64,000 nt of DNA from assembly GCA_902604855.1 (NCBI GenBank), contig CACLAF010000002.1, forward strand, positions 1 to 64,000. Reading direction: 5' to 3'. The translations under genes were made by a program, and so were the position numbers. The stretch's first letter is position 1. Every line of letters starts with the position of its first letter. The stretch is from an uncultured SAR86 cluster bacterium (GTDB lineage Bacteria > Pseudomonadota > Gammaproteobacteria > Magnimaribacterales > Magnimaribacteraceae). Shown here one piece after another: positions 41,301 through 48,359 of this stretch. The notes under the pieces are model-generated. The model had not been told where the DNA came from, ran no database searches, and was given only the letters and a program-made list of their open reading frames with translations.

Positions 41301-42780
41301 TTCTTGGTTGAGTCTCAAGATCAACGCCACTATCCCAAGATGAATATCTAAGAGTTTGTGTTCCAAATTTAAAAATATCAGTGATTTGTGTTCTTGTAGT
41401 AGGAGTTATTTCAGTTGAAAAATATTCTGATACTTTTTTAGAAAGCTCACCAAGAGAAGAAACCATTATATTTCTTGCTTGAGCTGTCAGAGCAGCTTGA
41501 GCTTGTGTGTTTGAGTCTGCTGAATAAGCTAGAGCAATGGGATCAAAATTAGTAAGATTATCAAAAGCAGCATCAAGCCCATAGGCTTTACCTATTTTTT
41601 CTTGAGCTTGATCTAAAGTAACACCAGATTTTGAATAAGCTCTTGAAATTTGTGTACTGACCGGGCTAACAATCAGAGCTTCAGAACCATCTCCATTTGT
41701 TCCGGTAGTAAGCTTGAAAGTTTGTTCATTTGGTTTTCCAGTTCCTAAATCGTAACCACCTTGTACATATATATTAGTATCAGCAGGTATATCATCAGCA
41801 AATTCGAATGCACCTGTTTTATCTGTAGTCGTTTCAGGTTCGCCTTCGTCCTTTATTCCGTCGCCATCTAAATCGACCCATACAGTTGCACCTACCAAAT
41901 ATCCATCAATTGCCTGACCTTTAGGCGTTACATTAAGAACATTTATAGTTAAGGGAGTTGTGATTGATAAACCACCAGGATCAGTTGCAACTAAATTAAA
42001 TGAATACGTGTTATCTGAATTAAAATCTCCGGGAGAAGAAAAATTAGGTGATGCAATGAATGACACATTTCCTGAAGCGTCTACACTAAATAGACCAGCA
42101 TCGTCTCCCGACAAAGAATAAGTTAGAGAATCTCCATCAACATCAGAACCTGTAAGAGTTAGTAATACTGCACCACCAGCTACATTTTCAAAAACCTCAA
42201 CAGCATTTGCAGATCCAATTGTTGGATTGTCATTAACAGCACTTACAATTAGCGATATAGTTGCACTGCTAGCTATAGTGTTATCAACGATACTTAGAAC
42301 TAAATCTCCTATGGTTGTATTCTCACTATTTACGTTTTCATTTGGAGTAAAGGTAATACCTTCAAGATCGGCCAATGAGAGGGTTGCCCCTACGGTTAAT
42401 TCTGTTCCAGATGCTAAAGTCAGTACTCCGCCAGAAGGTATAGAGTCTACGGTGATAGTAAATGAGTCAGAGGTTTCTCCAGACGCAATAATAGAGAATG
42501 AACTAGCTGTGTCCTCAGTAAAATCAAAGCTTTGATTAGATAAAGAAAATGAGGATGTAGGTGCAGGTGCTGCAGGAGTAGAATTACCTCCTCCCCCTCC
42601 ACCACCACAAGAAGCTAAAGTTAGTGCAGTAAGATTCGCAAAAAGTAAAGATGATTTTCCATTAAGTTGGATGACTTGTTTTTTCCCTGTATTGCTTTTT
42701 AGGGATTCTTGTAAAGCTTTTTTTAATTCCTCAGTTTGATTAATTCCAATGCTTGTTGTTCTTGATTTAATGTCACCCAT
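32395..42780 (-). CDS. Giant (3461 aa) type I-secreted RTX / cadherin-like / Calx-beta multidomain surface protein
   Basis: RTX nonapeptides (GGGGDDVIFGDQGADILDGGAGADAIDGGAGDD; LDGGDGNDTLY); cadherin-like repeats (FSVDASGNVSFIASPNF); Calx-beta (VTESDETIVYGLRI...VTVTIDDDES); adjacent T1SS genes. Confidence 0.93.
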   Translation of the reverse strand: MGDIKSRTTSIGINQTEELKKALQESLKSNTGKKQVIQLNGKSSLLFANLTALTLASCGGGGGGGNSTPAAPAPTSSFSLSNQSFDFTEDTASSFSIIASGETSDSFTITVDSIPSGGVLTLASGTELTVGATLSLADLEGITFTPNENVNSENTTIGDLVLSIVDNTIASSATISLIVSAVNDNPTIGSANAVEVFENVAGGAVLLTLTGSDVDGDSLTYSLSGDDAGLFSVDASGNVSFIASPNFSSPGDFNSDNTYSFNLVATDPGGLSITTPLTINVLNVTPKGQAIDGYLVGATVWVDLDGDGIKDEGEPETTTDKTGAFEFADDIPADTNIYVQGGYDLGTGKPNEQTFKLTTGTNGDGSEALIVSPVSTQISRAYSKSGVTLDQAQEKIGKAYGLDAAFDNLTNFDPIALAYSADSNTQAQAALTAQARNIMVSSLGELSKKVSEYFSTEITPTTRTQITDIFKFGTQTLRYSSWDSGVDLETQPRIVIELDGLEDLLDSTSDTFNDKIVEAILASEDLTKIFEMKADGSGQFDQVINQATSAIILEIKNIILSEMGFDPATNFTTFKSLDGYTGETVTFLGSTKTLGEWAVLMVDVLDSQQPDPYLGRVNFGPDGGVTDMVGKYYAEQMVKMVRLMETMTGLTFENLTDTQIDQIVDMGFEYNRGSTFNDSYSRWIPFDEFGQELWSQAIYLNYSGERLRYDSNGNEIQGNTGQWQLTADQVKAYLKDPTTQLNDGNWGNDFTTYNWTVKTGDLGVYLALAEGRTPDEVTTLLNSVSATSDAITNFNEILTASFTQATKVFTNLVTGALDFTLDKFTSFVEKQIDYRNDEQWLPKEAFGIPVSTVETVTIAGTPVDQTIVVTVANDGNGNKFYFDGVLAPDYSFDIGATYTFDVSDSSNSGHPFRLSTTQDGTHGGGVEFTTGVTFNSGSVVLTVDGNTPSTLYYYCDVHSGMANAAVLSAQAVNGTTFELETVSGIGWMVNGDALNPDVQESGDFSYALTGGPDKDLFRISDLGSLAFKDTAPDPANPNDANGDGEYIVEITITDNSDNFEQIVEFVLEIPDWNDNRTYSTDTKPSLAENVISQAEHTLMRAWSNYDSETQQENIISRGIEVSINGLDGLDLNNVSVHLPDRDDAGNPIKDNAIFYLQRYDNKFYLNLREGNTLDFEDPKDKDGDNIYELLVNIEVHGSGSDSIGTRAEMLFIVTNSDTDPAPGFSNAGDDGSINFSVDENLAGVATLSNATIDGKSQENIFVVGQILQVDNQQGFSAQTAEEAAALTISGSVTSTISGADADKFVIRDTEWGTQIFFTERPVFSSPTDADGDNIYVFDLTKTSSDGQTATSTVNITVNQKQEGSPDALATPSAPLVFSVDEIPEQIDTGDGSRNLVGTEGDDIFTKDNTGFKYISGGAGADNFDDYREGYLTGGEGADIFQISADSMTDPLTLGIRDQATAYIEGAPEGINGSDDNRDGVLDLATELHWTRVSLISDFTPGTDKLALTTLGWTGNNVPNLTKADISFVQGIDTMSAHTLVMVTGKMAQDRGYSDGGVVSVLLNTDASTISKETDVIEVGPQYDNVLGNIKDAIGASVGSTLDQDGNSVPILQLPDGQFVWLYLDSQEYDNQSFYQNFATAPDGTLYVPRSENLDFEDPKDGNKDNIYELLFTGQTFSSVELRKEEWGGYNVNWENSQSTGGIAFKVFIDINDIISDNIGKLSIAETDFFSGSDANTGDAALDTQLVDLVLSQISAVQGSLMDIDFKAIAEEINFDFAFFSTADQQTQAEEWFSDYQENRFSDFNRELEETFERNLLSKFTSYTNADSLTNLTGTAEADTLTGTDTKETIFGKKGDDTITGGGGDDVIFGDQGADILDGGAGADAIDGGAGDDIIKIGEGLDVLDGGSGNDKFDFTNITTLPEFIKGGSGTDTLILSGLSTVGLEVDDGTDADSLPDYTGIDLNKLVSVKETWTYEDESGNTVNEEGWRNRVESIEKIDLRDSQSSIVDTLAAGASFGDELNITWDALQRMSWDNRTWTIRGDDTDTVRLLGHEYSYNEGSEIKTQFEAFRAKGTTVEDGITYNVYELWDGRVHIEQGITVIHTKRDLGKAIAGDNTRPDFWYQYTTVYENSTAVFGAVKDSWDADGDTITYSLDASYPDAALFDINATTGEVTFKVAPNYEAPSSISTGASSIGSTEADFSSLDQNMLRQYNQYQIRVIGDDGSGESNSANSYNMYIDVRNLPDYAGYDSTNKIPFFKDMWGSDSKFIDDAANQSIQIKGFDLDFDTLTWTLIGVSNTDGAWGEMEGGETGGAIADAPLQLSSTGVVTPKSTLSYEDGKTWFNVYVQITDGKSTAVKKQFYFQVEDTLGDGSLTVSGTAMVGSYSLASATVWQDLDNDGIQDGGEPTATTEIDGRFNLSVSKSDTDAPILATGGYNASTGVANSAIYKINSNLKLTSGREWGEYSLSPMSSVALSMQNIDRSILDKTTVIDALKAFGMDPLWMEGDGNFYGERFYDIKNRLDGQTSVGEWELFNLNIFTLNNLLTIITDTATKAGMQVITDALADVNAKVSATSNVTGYSAASLTTAQQTSIKQAASQALIDSVAEVITGQTSFDGFRLAKTNPVTITDHEGSQNVVHTPDYSVSSNVLTLDSSQVQVNQAALQDALDLKAGSKGLKIEVEVGTLPSTAQTIEFTGKLIDGTNSTIDPGERAIEIKFQVLVDPTQEVGSYQYVYVPNSSDITVIYTGEDGTTTSTTVDHSGNMVTVETSSSGVPKFVVDFNEVFARGIPETNLSTYFTTSTASDGDYYMELDFTGATLTTSAGETFTKVVAPFKVAATTTPVVYLNDITVSEARGWNQIELKLSKPATETFTIEYNLDSSGTAIQNDDFWWWSDESGYRSVTFVQGQSTAVINVDVRNDSVTESDETIVYGLRIASGSEGKVVLPKNTVTVTIDDDESASSIDLNSVVDKMLAKLSTTLSTELKTLTDANSADLSSTSTSFTDILLSNADITDISTYLSGEISDDVTVYSPIAKAVMELINTYVMAVRGPSGIQESLKIDGSEMAKDMAALSVGFNALNLSEFTSTASADLNAALINDIYSDSGFKYTGATTALPAMGLVYDRTIDTDSSAYSNLLFPTGEGLRDTSYEQGTFTFSEGTSGNDTVNLNASGTHVLYQGFAGNDDITLSDDNSSYMIFGGAGDDIIKDTNNSGRTSLLDGGDGNDTLYSNSQHQIKMTGGNGNDVFVIEYNTGWKWDSGNSFNGNDSNQDLSINFDEYYSIQGVVTDFQDGSDKIGLRGSDWSGKTIVVQQGTGSMSNHTFLLTGAAERGGDTDYQYWLILWNTTASSITSDDFVLVDANYATTSLSGVTISSSISDAGLIAQNSSLNSGNDDIENDFYSGLVDDSDGIVIGDFSNSEEYKEIHNFENLISNEYSTILPEENRLSVVDEMHEEEILISIDIV

Positions 42781-42819
42781 TAATTGCCTCTTTAATTTTT
42801 TAATAAACCCGTAGGATTA

Positions 42820-42831
42820 GGATTATAATCC
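42820..42831. promoter_or_regulatory. 12-bp perfect palindrome in divergent promoter region (candidate operator)
   Basis: GGATTATAATCC between divergent adhesin and protease genes. Confidence 0.35.
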
Positions 42832-42842
42832 CCTCAACACAC

Positions 42843-42890
42843 TCCAATAAGCATGAGCCTACTTAAATCAATATATACAAAGTTATTGGA
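42843..42890. repeat. 8-bp inverted repeat in divergent promoter region
   Basis: TCCAATAA (42843-42850) and TTATTGGA (42883-42890) upstream of the protease gene. Confidence 0.4.
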
Positions 42891-42907
42891 ATTTCAAGTG
42901 AATTCAA

Positions 42908-45544
42908 ATGCCTATTTTTTTTAAAAAGTTCAAATTAAAACTCTACCCGAACAACTTTACAGCCCTTCTTTTTGTCATTTGTTCACTGCTTTCTAGCTCA
43001 CATAAAATCTATGCGATAAATATAGATGATTTACGAGATAAACCTCTTGATATTCCAAGCGAATTTGAATCCATTGTTTATATAAAAACTGGAAATGTAA
43101 TTTGTACAGGAACTGTTATCAATCATAGAACTATCTTAACTGCAGCGCACTGCTTCAATGATGTTCAGCAAGCTCAAATATTCCTAGGTAATAATATTGA
43201 CGAGAACTCTCCTTTCAAAGAAACAACTAGTTTCATAAGCTATCCAGAAAATAAAAGATATATTAGTTTTACTGGGGCCTCATATGATCTTGCTTTAATC
43301 AGCTTAAAACAGCCTTTAACTGAAGTTAATGCAATAAACATAAGTAGCATAATTCCAAATATAAACGATGATATCTATCTATCTGGATATGGCTTATATG
43401 GAACTGGATCAAATCCGGATCAAGGGTTTGACAGAAAAAAAAGATGGGGTAGTAATTCTATTTCTACCATCAGTTCAGAAGATCTTATAAATGGTGTTTC
43501 AAACTTTAATAATACTGCAGACAGGGATATTTATGTCATTAATTTTGACAAGGATATAAACGTACTCGAATCGATGATTAGTCTTGGAGACAGTGGCAGC
43601 CCACTATTGATTAAAGATGACCAGGTGTATTTACTAATTGGAGTTGCATCATGGGTAAAAAAAGGTCCTGATCAAAACAGAGGATATGGTTCTACGGCAG
43701 GATTTGTTTCAGTAGAACAAAATTCATTATGGATTAATGATAATAATCCATTGAGGTATATATCATCAATTTCAGATGGTATCTGGAGTCAAAATTCAAA
43801 CTGGGATGAAAGCAGCTATCCTTCTAACCAATCTCCCGATGAATTAAATTACAGTACTCAGTCGGCAAAATACTATTCAGTTTCACTTCTTAATTCTATG
43901 AACCTTAAAGCGTCTATTGAGATAGATTCATTAAATATTATAAACACTGGATACTTAGAGCTGGAACCCAATTCATCTTTAACTGTGCTATTGGATTCTC
44001 ATATTCATCAAGGCTTCATGAGTAATCAAGGAAGTTTTAGCAGCTCTAATCTTTATATTGAAAATGGAATTTTTGAAAACCGCAACAATTCATCATTTGA
44101 AAACTCTTTACGGATTATAAACGGAACTCTTTTAAACAATGGTTATGTTTCAGCATCGATTATTGAGTCCAATGAAGCATATATTTTGGGTGATGGAACT
44201 TTCAAGTCCGATATATTTTTGAATAATGGGACAATAAATCCAGGAGAGAGAGAAAATTCAATAGGCAACTTATCTTTTAATAGTAATTTAATTAACAATG
44301 GCAAAATAGAAATAGATATAGAAACATCAGGAAATAGTGATCTTATAACTGCAGATAAATTCACGATCGGAGGCAAGTTATTAGTAAATCCTATATCTAA
44401 TTTTTATAAAGCCAATACTAGTTTTAATTTTTTAAGTTTTTCTTCTAAAGAGGGTTCAGAATTTTCTGATTTTGAAATTTTAAATACAAATCTAGGTCGA
44501 CTTAGGCAAGAAATTGAATATGAAGATAGTTCTATAAATCTATTACTATCTAATCCTCTCTATGCGACTTTTGGTTTAAACAATAAGTCTAAACTAGTTG
44601 GAAAGTATCTAGATTCATCAAACAAAAAAATATCACCTAACTTACAAAATATCTTAGATCAAATTAATTATGTTGAGACTGATCAAATGGTCTCTGAGAA
44701 AATTGAAGAATTGGTCCTTACAAATGATATTGGCCCACTTCTTTATAGACTAGAAATACTTAAGACTAATCAAAAACAGGGAATCTTTATAAGTGAGTCT
44801 AAAATCCATTTTAAAAATAATGAAATGAACTATGATTCGAGGATAAGTAGGTTCGATGTTAATTATTCTGGAATTAACCTTGCTTACTTCAATATAGATT
44901 CAGACTTTAATGGTAAGACTTCTAATACGTATTCTGAATCTTCTGCATATGAGGTCAGCTACAAACTACCTATAAAAGATATAGATATATATCTCAAACT
45001 ATACAAAGAAGAAAAGGATGATAAATCATCAAGATCCATGGTTGTAAACTCGTCTATTTTCCAAGGATCACATAAAAAAAATAAAGAAATAGATAGAAAT
45101 ATATTTCACATATCAAAGTCTTTCAAAACCTTATCTGGAAATCTAAAAGCAGGTTTTTCTTTTGCTAACTTAAGTCTTGAATTTAATCCTTTTGAGGAAA
45201 ATTTAAATGGATTTGCTAATAATTACGAAATTGAAGAAATTGATCTAAATCTCTTTCTTCCTTTCTTAGATTTTTCTAAAACTTTTCCAATTTTCAATTT
45301 TGAAATTGATATAGGTTTTGAAATAAATAAGCCTTTTTATGATGAAGATATATTGAAAATGAAAGTAAATATAGACAACTCAATAGATGACTTACTCTTA
45401 GAAGAGGATTTAAATCCAAACCAAACAATAAATACAACAGTTTATGGATCTATGGTTTTTAGAGAGTCTTTATATGGAAAGATTAGATATTCTAATAAAG
45501 GGTCAAATGATCAAGTAGCCTTAGAAGTAGGATATCTTTTTTAG
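42908..45544 (+). CDS. Trypsin-like serine protease with autotransporter-like passenger and beta-barrel
   Basis: Triad motifs LTAAHC, YDLALI, GDSGSPLL; passenger-like GDGTFKSDIFLNNGTINPGERENSIGNLSFNSNLINNGKIEIDI; C-terminal strands ending VALEVGYLF. Confidence 0.85.
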   Translation: MPIFFKKFKLKLYPNNFTALLFVICSLLSSSHKIYAINIDDLRDKPLDIPSEFESIVYIKTGNVICTGTVINHRTILTAAHCFNDVQQAQIFLGNNIDENSPFKETTSFISYPENKRYISFTGASYDLALISLKQPLTEVNAINISSIIPNINDDIYLSGYGLYGTGSNPDQGFDRKKRWGSNSISTISSEDLINGVSNFNNTADRDIYVINFDKDINVLESMISLGDSGSPLLIKDDQVYLLIGVASWVKKGPDQNRGYGSTAGFVSVEQNSLWINDNNPLRYISSISDGIWSQNSNWDESSYPSNQSPDELNYSTQSAKYYSVSLLNSMNLKASIEIDSLNIINTGYLELEPNSSLTVLLDSHIHQGFMSNQGSFSSSNLYIENGIFENRNNSSFENSLRIINGTLLNNGYVSASIIESNEAYILGDGTFKSDIFLNNGTINPGERENSIGNLSFNSNLINNGKIEIDIETSGNSDLITADKFTIGGKLLVNPISNFYKANTSFNFLSFSSKEGSEFSDFEILNTNLGRLRQEIEYEDSSINLLLSNPLYATFGLNNKSKLVGKYLDSSNKKISPNLQNILDQINYVETDQMVSEKIEELVLTNDIGPLLYRLEILKTNQKQGIFISESKIHFKNNEMNYDSRISRFDVNYSGINLAYFNIDSDFNGKTSNTYSESSAYEVSYKLPIKDIDIYLKLYKEEKDDKSSRSMVVNSSIFQGSHKKNKEIDRNIFHISKSFKTLSGNLKAGFSFANLSLEFNPFEENLNGFANNYEIEEIDLNLFLPFLDFSKTFPIFNFEIDIGFEINKPFYDEDILKMKVNIDNSIDDLLLEEDLNPNQTINTTVYGSMVFRESLYGKIRYSNKGSNDQVALEVGYLF

Positions 45545-47184
45545 TTTTTTATAACGTATTCAGAATCAAGTTTCTTTATTTCTTTCCTTAAGAATAAGAT
45601 GGCCAATAAATTTGGTACTGTGGCTATCGGTCCTATAACTGTGGCTATATCCCAGACAATTTTAGTATCAATAATTGCAGCAGTAAAAAATGCACCGACA
45701 TAAATTATTCTGTAATAAAGAATCCAGCCTTCTCCAAAAAGGTGAACTGTTGCTCTATCACCATAGTAAGACCATGCAATTGCAGTAGAGAACGCAAACA
45801 GTAGCAAGCCTATCGCAACTATATATTGTCCAAACTCACCGAAAAGGCTTCTTGTGAAGGCTTTACTCGTTAGGTCTGCACCTAATAGCAGTGAATCACC
45901 AGTGATAAAAATACCAGATGTCTTAAGTTTCCCATCAGCTATTTCAACTGAACCGGTAAAAAGCTCTCCCTCCTGACTGTAAATAACATTCTCTGAAACA
46001 GAACGATTGTGCATGAGTGTTATTTCATTATTTGATAATTTGCCATCTATTACCTCTTCTTTTCCAGAATAAGTCTGGGGCCCAGAACAAGACAAGATAT
46101 AGTCTTGTAAGATTTTTATATCTTCTGTTTTAGAATCTGAGTAAGTTCCATCTAAGTAACACATGGAGCTTTGTTCGAATCTGTTTTCAAATTTTTCTGT
46201 CCATACTCCGGACGAAAGGATGACTAAACCGGTTATAGTGCAAATGACTATCGTATCTATAAAAGGCTCTAAGATGGAAACCATACCCTCCTCTATAGGA
46301 TTTTCAGTTTTTGAAGAAGCATGTGCAATTGGTGCTGATCCTTGTCCTGCCTCATTAGAGTAAAGTCCTCTGTTGACTCCTCTTGTAAGAGCGGCAGCTA
46401 CTGAGGCTCCTAAAAACCCTCCAACAGCTGCGGCAGGAGTGAAAACATGGATGAATATTGATTGTAGTGAAGGAATGATATTTTCATAGTTAGAGACAAT
46501 TACTGCAAATGAACCAACCAAATACCAAAAAGCCATAAACGGAACTAGTTTAGAGGCTATTTGAGCTATTCTTTTAATGCCCCCAATTATTACCATCCAA
46601 AGTAGAACGGCTAAAACACCACCAGTTACAATTTTAGGAATATTGAAGGTGTCATTCATGACAACAGCTATACTACTTATTTGTGGCATGTTACCTGTAC
46701 CTAAACACATTAAAAGAAGACAAATAGAAAATAGTATTGCCAACCATCTCATATTAAGGCCGTTTTCTATGTAATACATGGGTCCACCAGAGATAGATCC
46801 ATCAGGTAAAGTTTCTCTATATTTATGCGCTAAAGTTACTTCGACAAATTTAGTGGTCATTCCAAAAAATGCAGTTATCCACATCCAGAAGATAGCTGCA
46901 GGACCGCCAAGAAATATTGCCAATGCGACACCTCCTATATTACCTGTACCGACCGTTCCTGAGAGTGCAGTTGAAAGAGCCTGAAAAGGAGTTGTCTCTC
47001 CTTTTGTATCTTCTTTTACATACTTACCACTTAAGATTCTCCAACCATGTTTAAAATACTTTATTTGTGGAAAACCGAGATAAATCGTAAAGAAAATTCC
47101 TGATCCAATTAGAAATACTGGAAACCAATATTGATCAACCAACCAGAAGGTTAGAAATTCAAGAATTGCTGTAAAGGTTTCCAC
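45541..47184 (-). CDS. Sodium:alanine/amino acid symporter (AGCS family) with large extra loop
   Basis: TALSGTVGTGNIGGVALAI; GLYSNEAGQGSAPIAHAS; ~100-residue soluble insertion. Confidence 0.93.
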   Translation of the reverse strand: METFTAILEFLTFWLVDQYWFPVFLIGSGIFFTIYLGFPQIKYFKHGWRILSGKYVKEDTKGETTPFQALSTALSGTVGTGNIGGVALAIFLGGPAAIFWMWITAFFGMTTKFVEVTLAHKYRETLPDGSISGGPMYYIENGLNMRWLAILFSICLLLMCLGTGNMPQISSIAVVMNDTFNIPKIVTGGVLAVLLWMVIIGGIKRIAQIASKLVPFMAFWYLVGSFAVIVSNYENIIPSLQSIFIHVFTPAAAVGGFLGASVAAALTRGVNRGLYSNEAGQGSAPIAHASSKTENPIEEGMVSILEPFIDTIVICTITGLVILSSGVWTEKFENRFEQSSMCYLDGTYSDSKTEDIKILQDYILSCSGPQTYSGKEEVIDGKLSNNEITLMHNRSVSENVIYSQEGELFTGSVEIADGKLKTSGIFITGDSLLLGADLTSKAFTRSLFGEFGQYIVAIGLLLFAFSTAIAWSYYGDRATVHLFGEGWILYYRIIYVGAFFTAAIIDTKIVWDIATVIGPIATVPNLLAILFLRKEIKKLDSEYVIKN

Positions 47185-47402
47185 TAACCTAGATGGGCAT
47201 CTAATTCAGTGAAACCACCAATATATTCTCCGTCCATAGTAATTTGAGGAAAGGTTCTTGCATCAGGAAATTTTTCAACAAAATCTTCTCTGGTGTAATC
47301 AACATCGATCATATATTTTTTAAATTCTAGTGATTTCATTTTACAAAGCATCACCGCTTTATCACAAAATACACAATTGGGTTTAGACCATATTTCTATC
47401 AT
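47184..47402 (-). CDS. Glutaredoxin
   Basis: IEIWSKPNCVFCDKAVMLCKM (CxxC); ARTFPQITMDGEYIGGFTEL. Confidence 0.93.
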   Translation of the reverse strand: MIEIWSKPNCVFCDKAVMLCKMKSLEFKKYMIDVDYTREDFVEKFPDARTFPQITMDGEYIGGFTELDAHLG

Positions 47403-47501
47403 TGATATTTCCTTCTTAAATTGTCACTATATAAAGACAGGTTTTATAATACTTGAAGGTATTAAATTTTCTACATCTATTTAACAAACTTTTGATCATT
47501 A

Positions 47502-48359
47502 ATGGATAAAAGCACTTCTAATGACATAAATTATTTCACCAAAGGTTCCGGTAAACCTCTATACCTTATTCATGGTTTTCCAGATTGTGCAGAAAACTTT
47601 GAGGCTCAAATTAACTTTTTTTCAGAAAATGGATATAAGGTTATAGCTCCCTTTCTTCCAGGTTATTCAGAAAATGATAATGAGTTAGACACTTACCAAA
47701 CTTTGAGAGTATCAGAGATATTTATTAGCTTTATTGAGTCGGTAAGTGGTGATGAAAAAATATATCTTTATGGTCATGATTGGGGTGCACCCATTGTTAA
47801 TGGAATAGCTCAATTAAGGCCAGACATAATACATAAATTTTCAACCGCATCCGTTCCTCACGGAGTTGGCGTTCAGACTGCATTTCTGACTGATGGTGAT
47901 CAGCAAAGAAAATCCTGGTATATGTTCTTTTTTCAACTTCCATTAGCTGAAATATCTGTACCAATGAATGAGTATGAGTTTATCCATAGATTGTGGAGAG
48001 AATGGTCTCCAGACTTAAAAGACTATAAGAAATATTCTAATAATGTTGTGACTGTGCTGAGTAAAGCAAATGTACTCTCCAAAGCCTTAGCTTATTATAG
48101 GTGTAGTTTTCAAGAATCTCTTCAACTAGACAGAATCAATGCTATGTCATCAGAACTTCTTGGAATTAAAATAAAGCCTCCATGTCTCTACTTTCATGGA
48201 AAGAATGATGGATGTATTGATTACAAACTAGCTGACGGAATGCAAGACTTCTTCGAAAACTTAAAAGTAGAAATTTTAGATGGTTGTGGCCATTTTCTTC
48301 ATTTAGAAAAAGCTGATGAATTTAATATCAAATTATTAAACTTTTTTGCTGACTCCTAA
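47502..48359 (+). CDS. Alpha/beta hydrolase (epoxide hydrolase-like)
   Basis: LYLIHGFPDCAENF; YLYGHDWGAPI; GCGHFLHLEKADEF. Confidence 0.9.
   Translation: MDKSTSNDINYFTKGSGKPLYLIHGFPDCAENFEAQINFFSENGYKVIAPFLPGYSENDNELDTYQTLRVSEIFISFIESVSGDEKIYLYGHDWGAPIVNGIAQLRPDIIHKFSTASVPHGVGVQTAFLTDGDQQRKSWYMFFFQLPLAEISVPMNEYEFIHRLWREWSPDLKDYKKYSNNVVTVLSKANVLSKALAYYRCSFQESLQLDRINAMSSELLGIKIKPPCLYFHGKNDGCIDYKLADGMQDFFENLKVEILDGCGHFLHLEKADEFNIKLLNFFADS

Noticed and set aside
33770-42535. Several 62-102 aa ORFs within the giant adhesin gene (33770, 36297, 36665, 36962, 37821, 38783, 42227)
   Set aside because: Overlapping or antisense to a long, clearly coding ORF; no domain or signal features and no independent support
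25831-45544. Canonical LapA/LapD/LapG system
   Set aside because: No lapD- or lapG-like ORF in the window; the protease here is trypsin-like and the adhesin N-terminus differs
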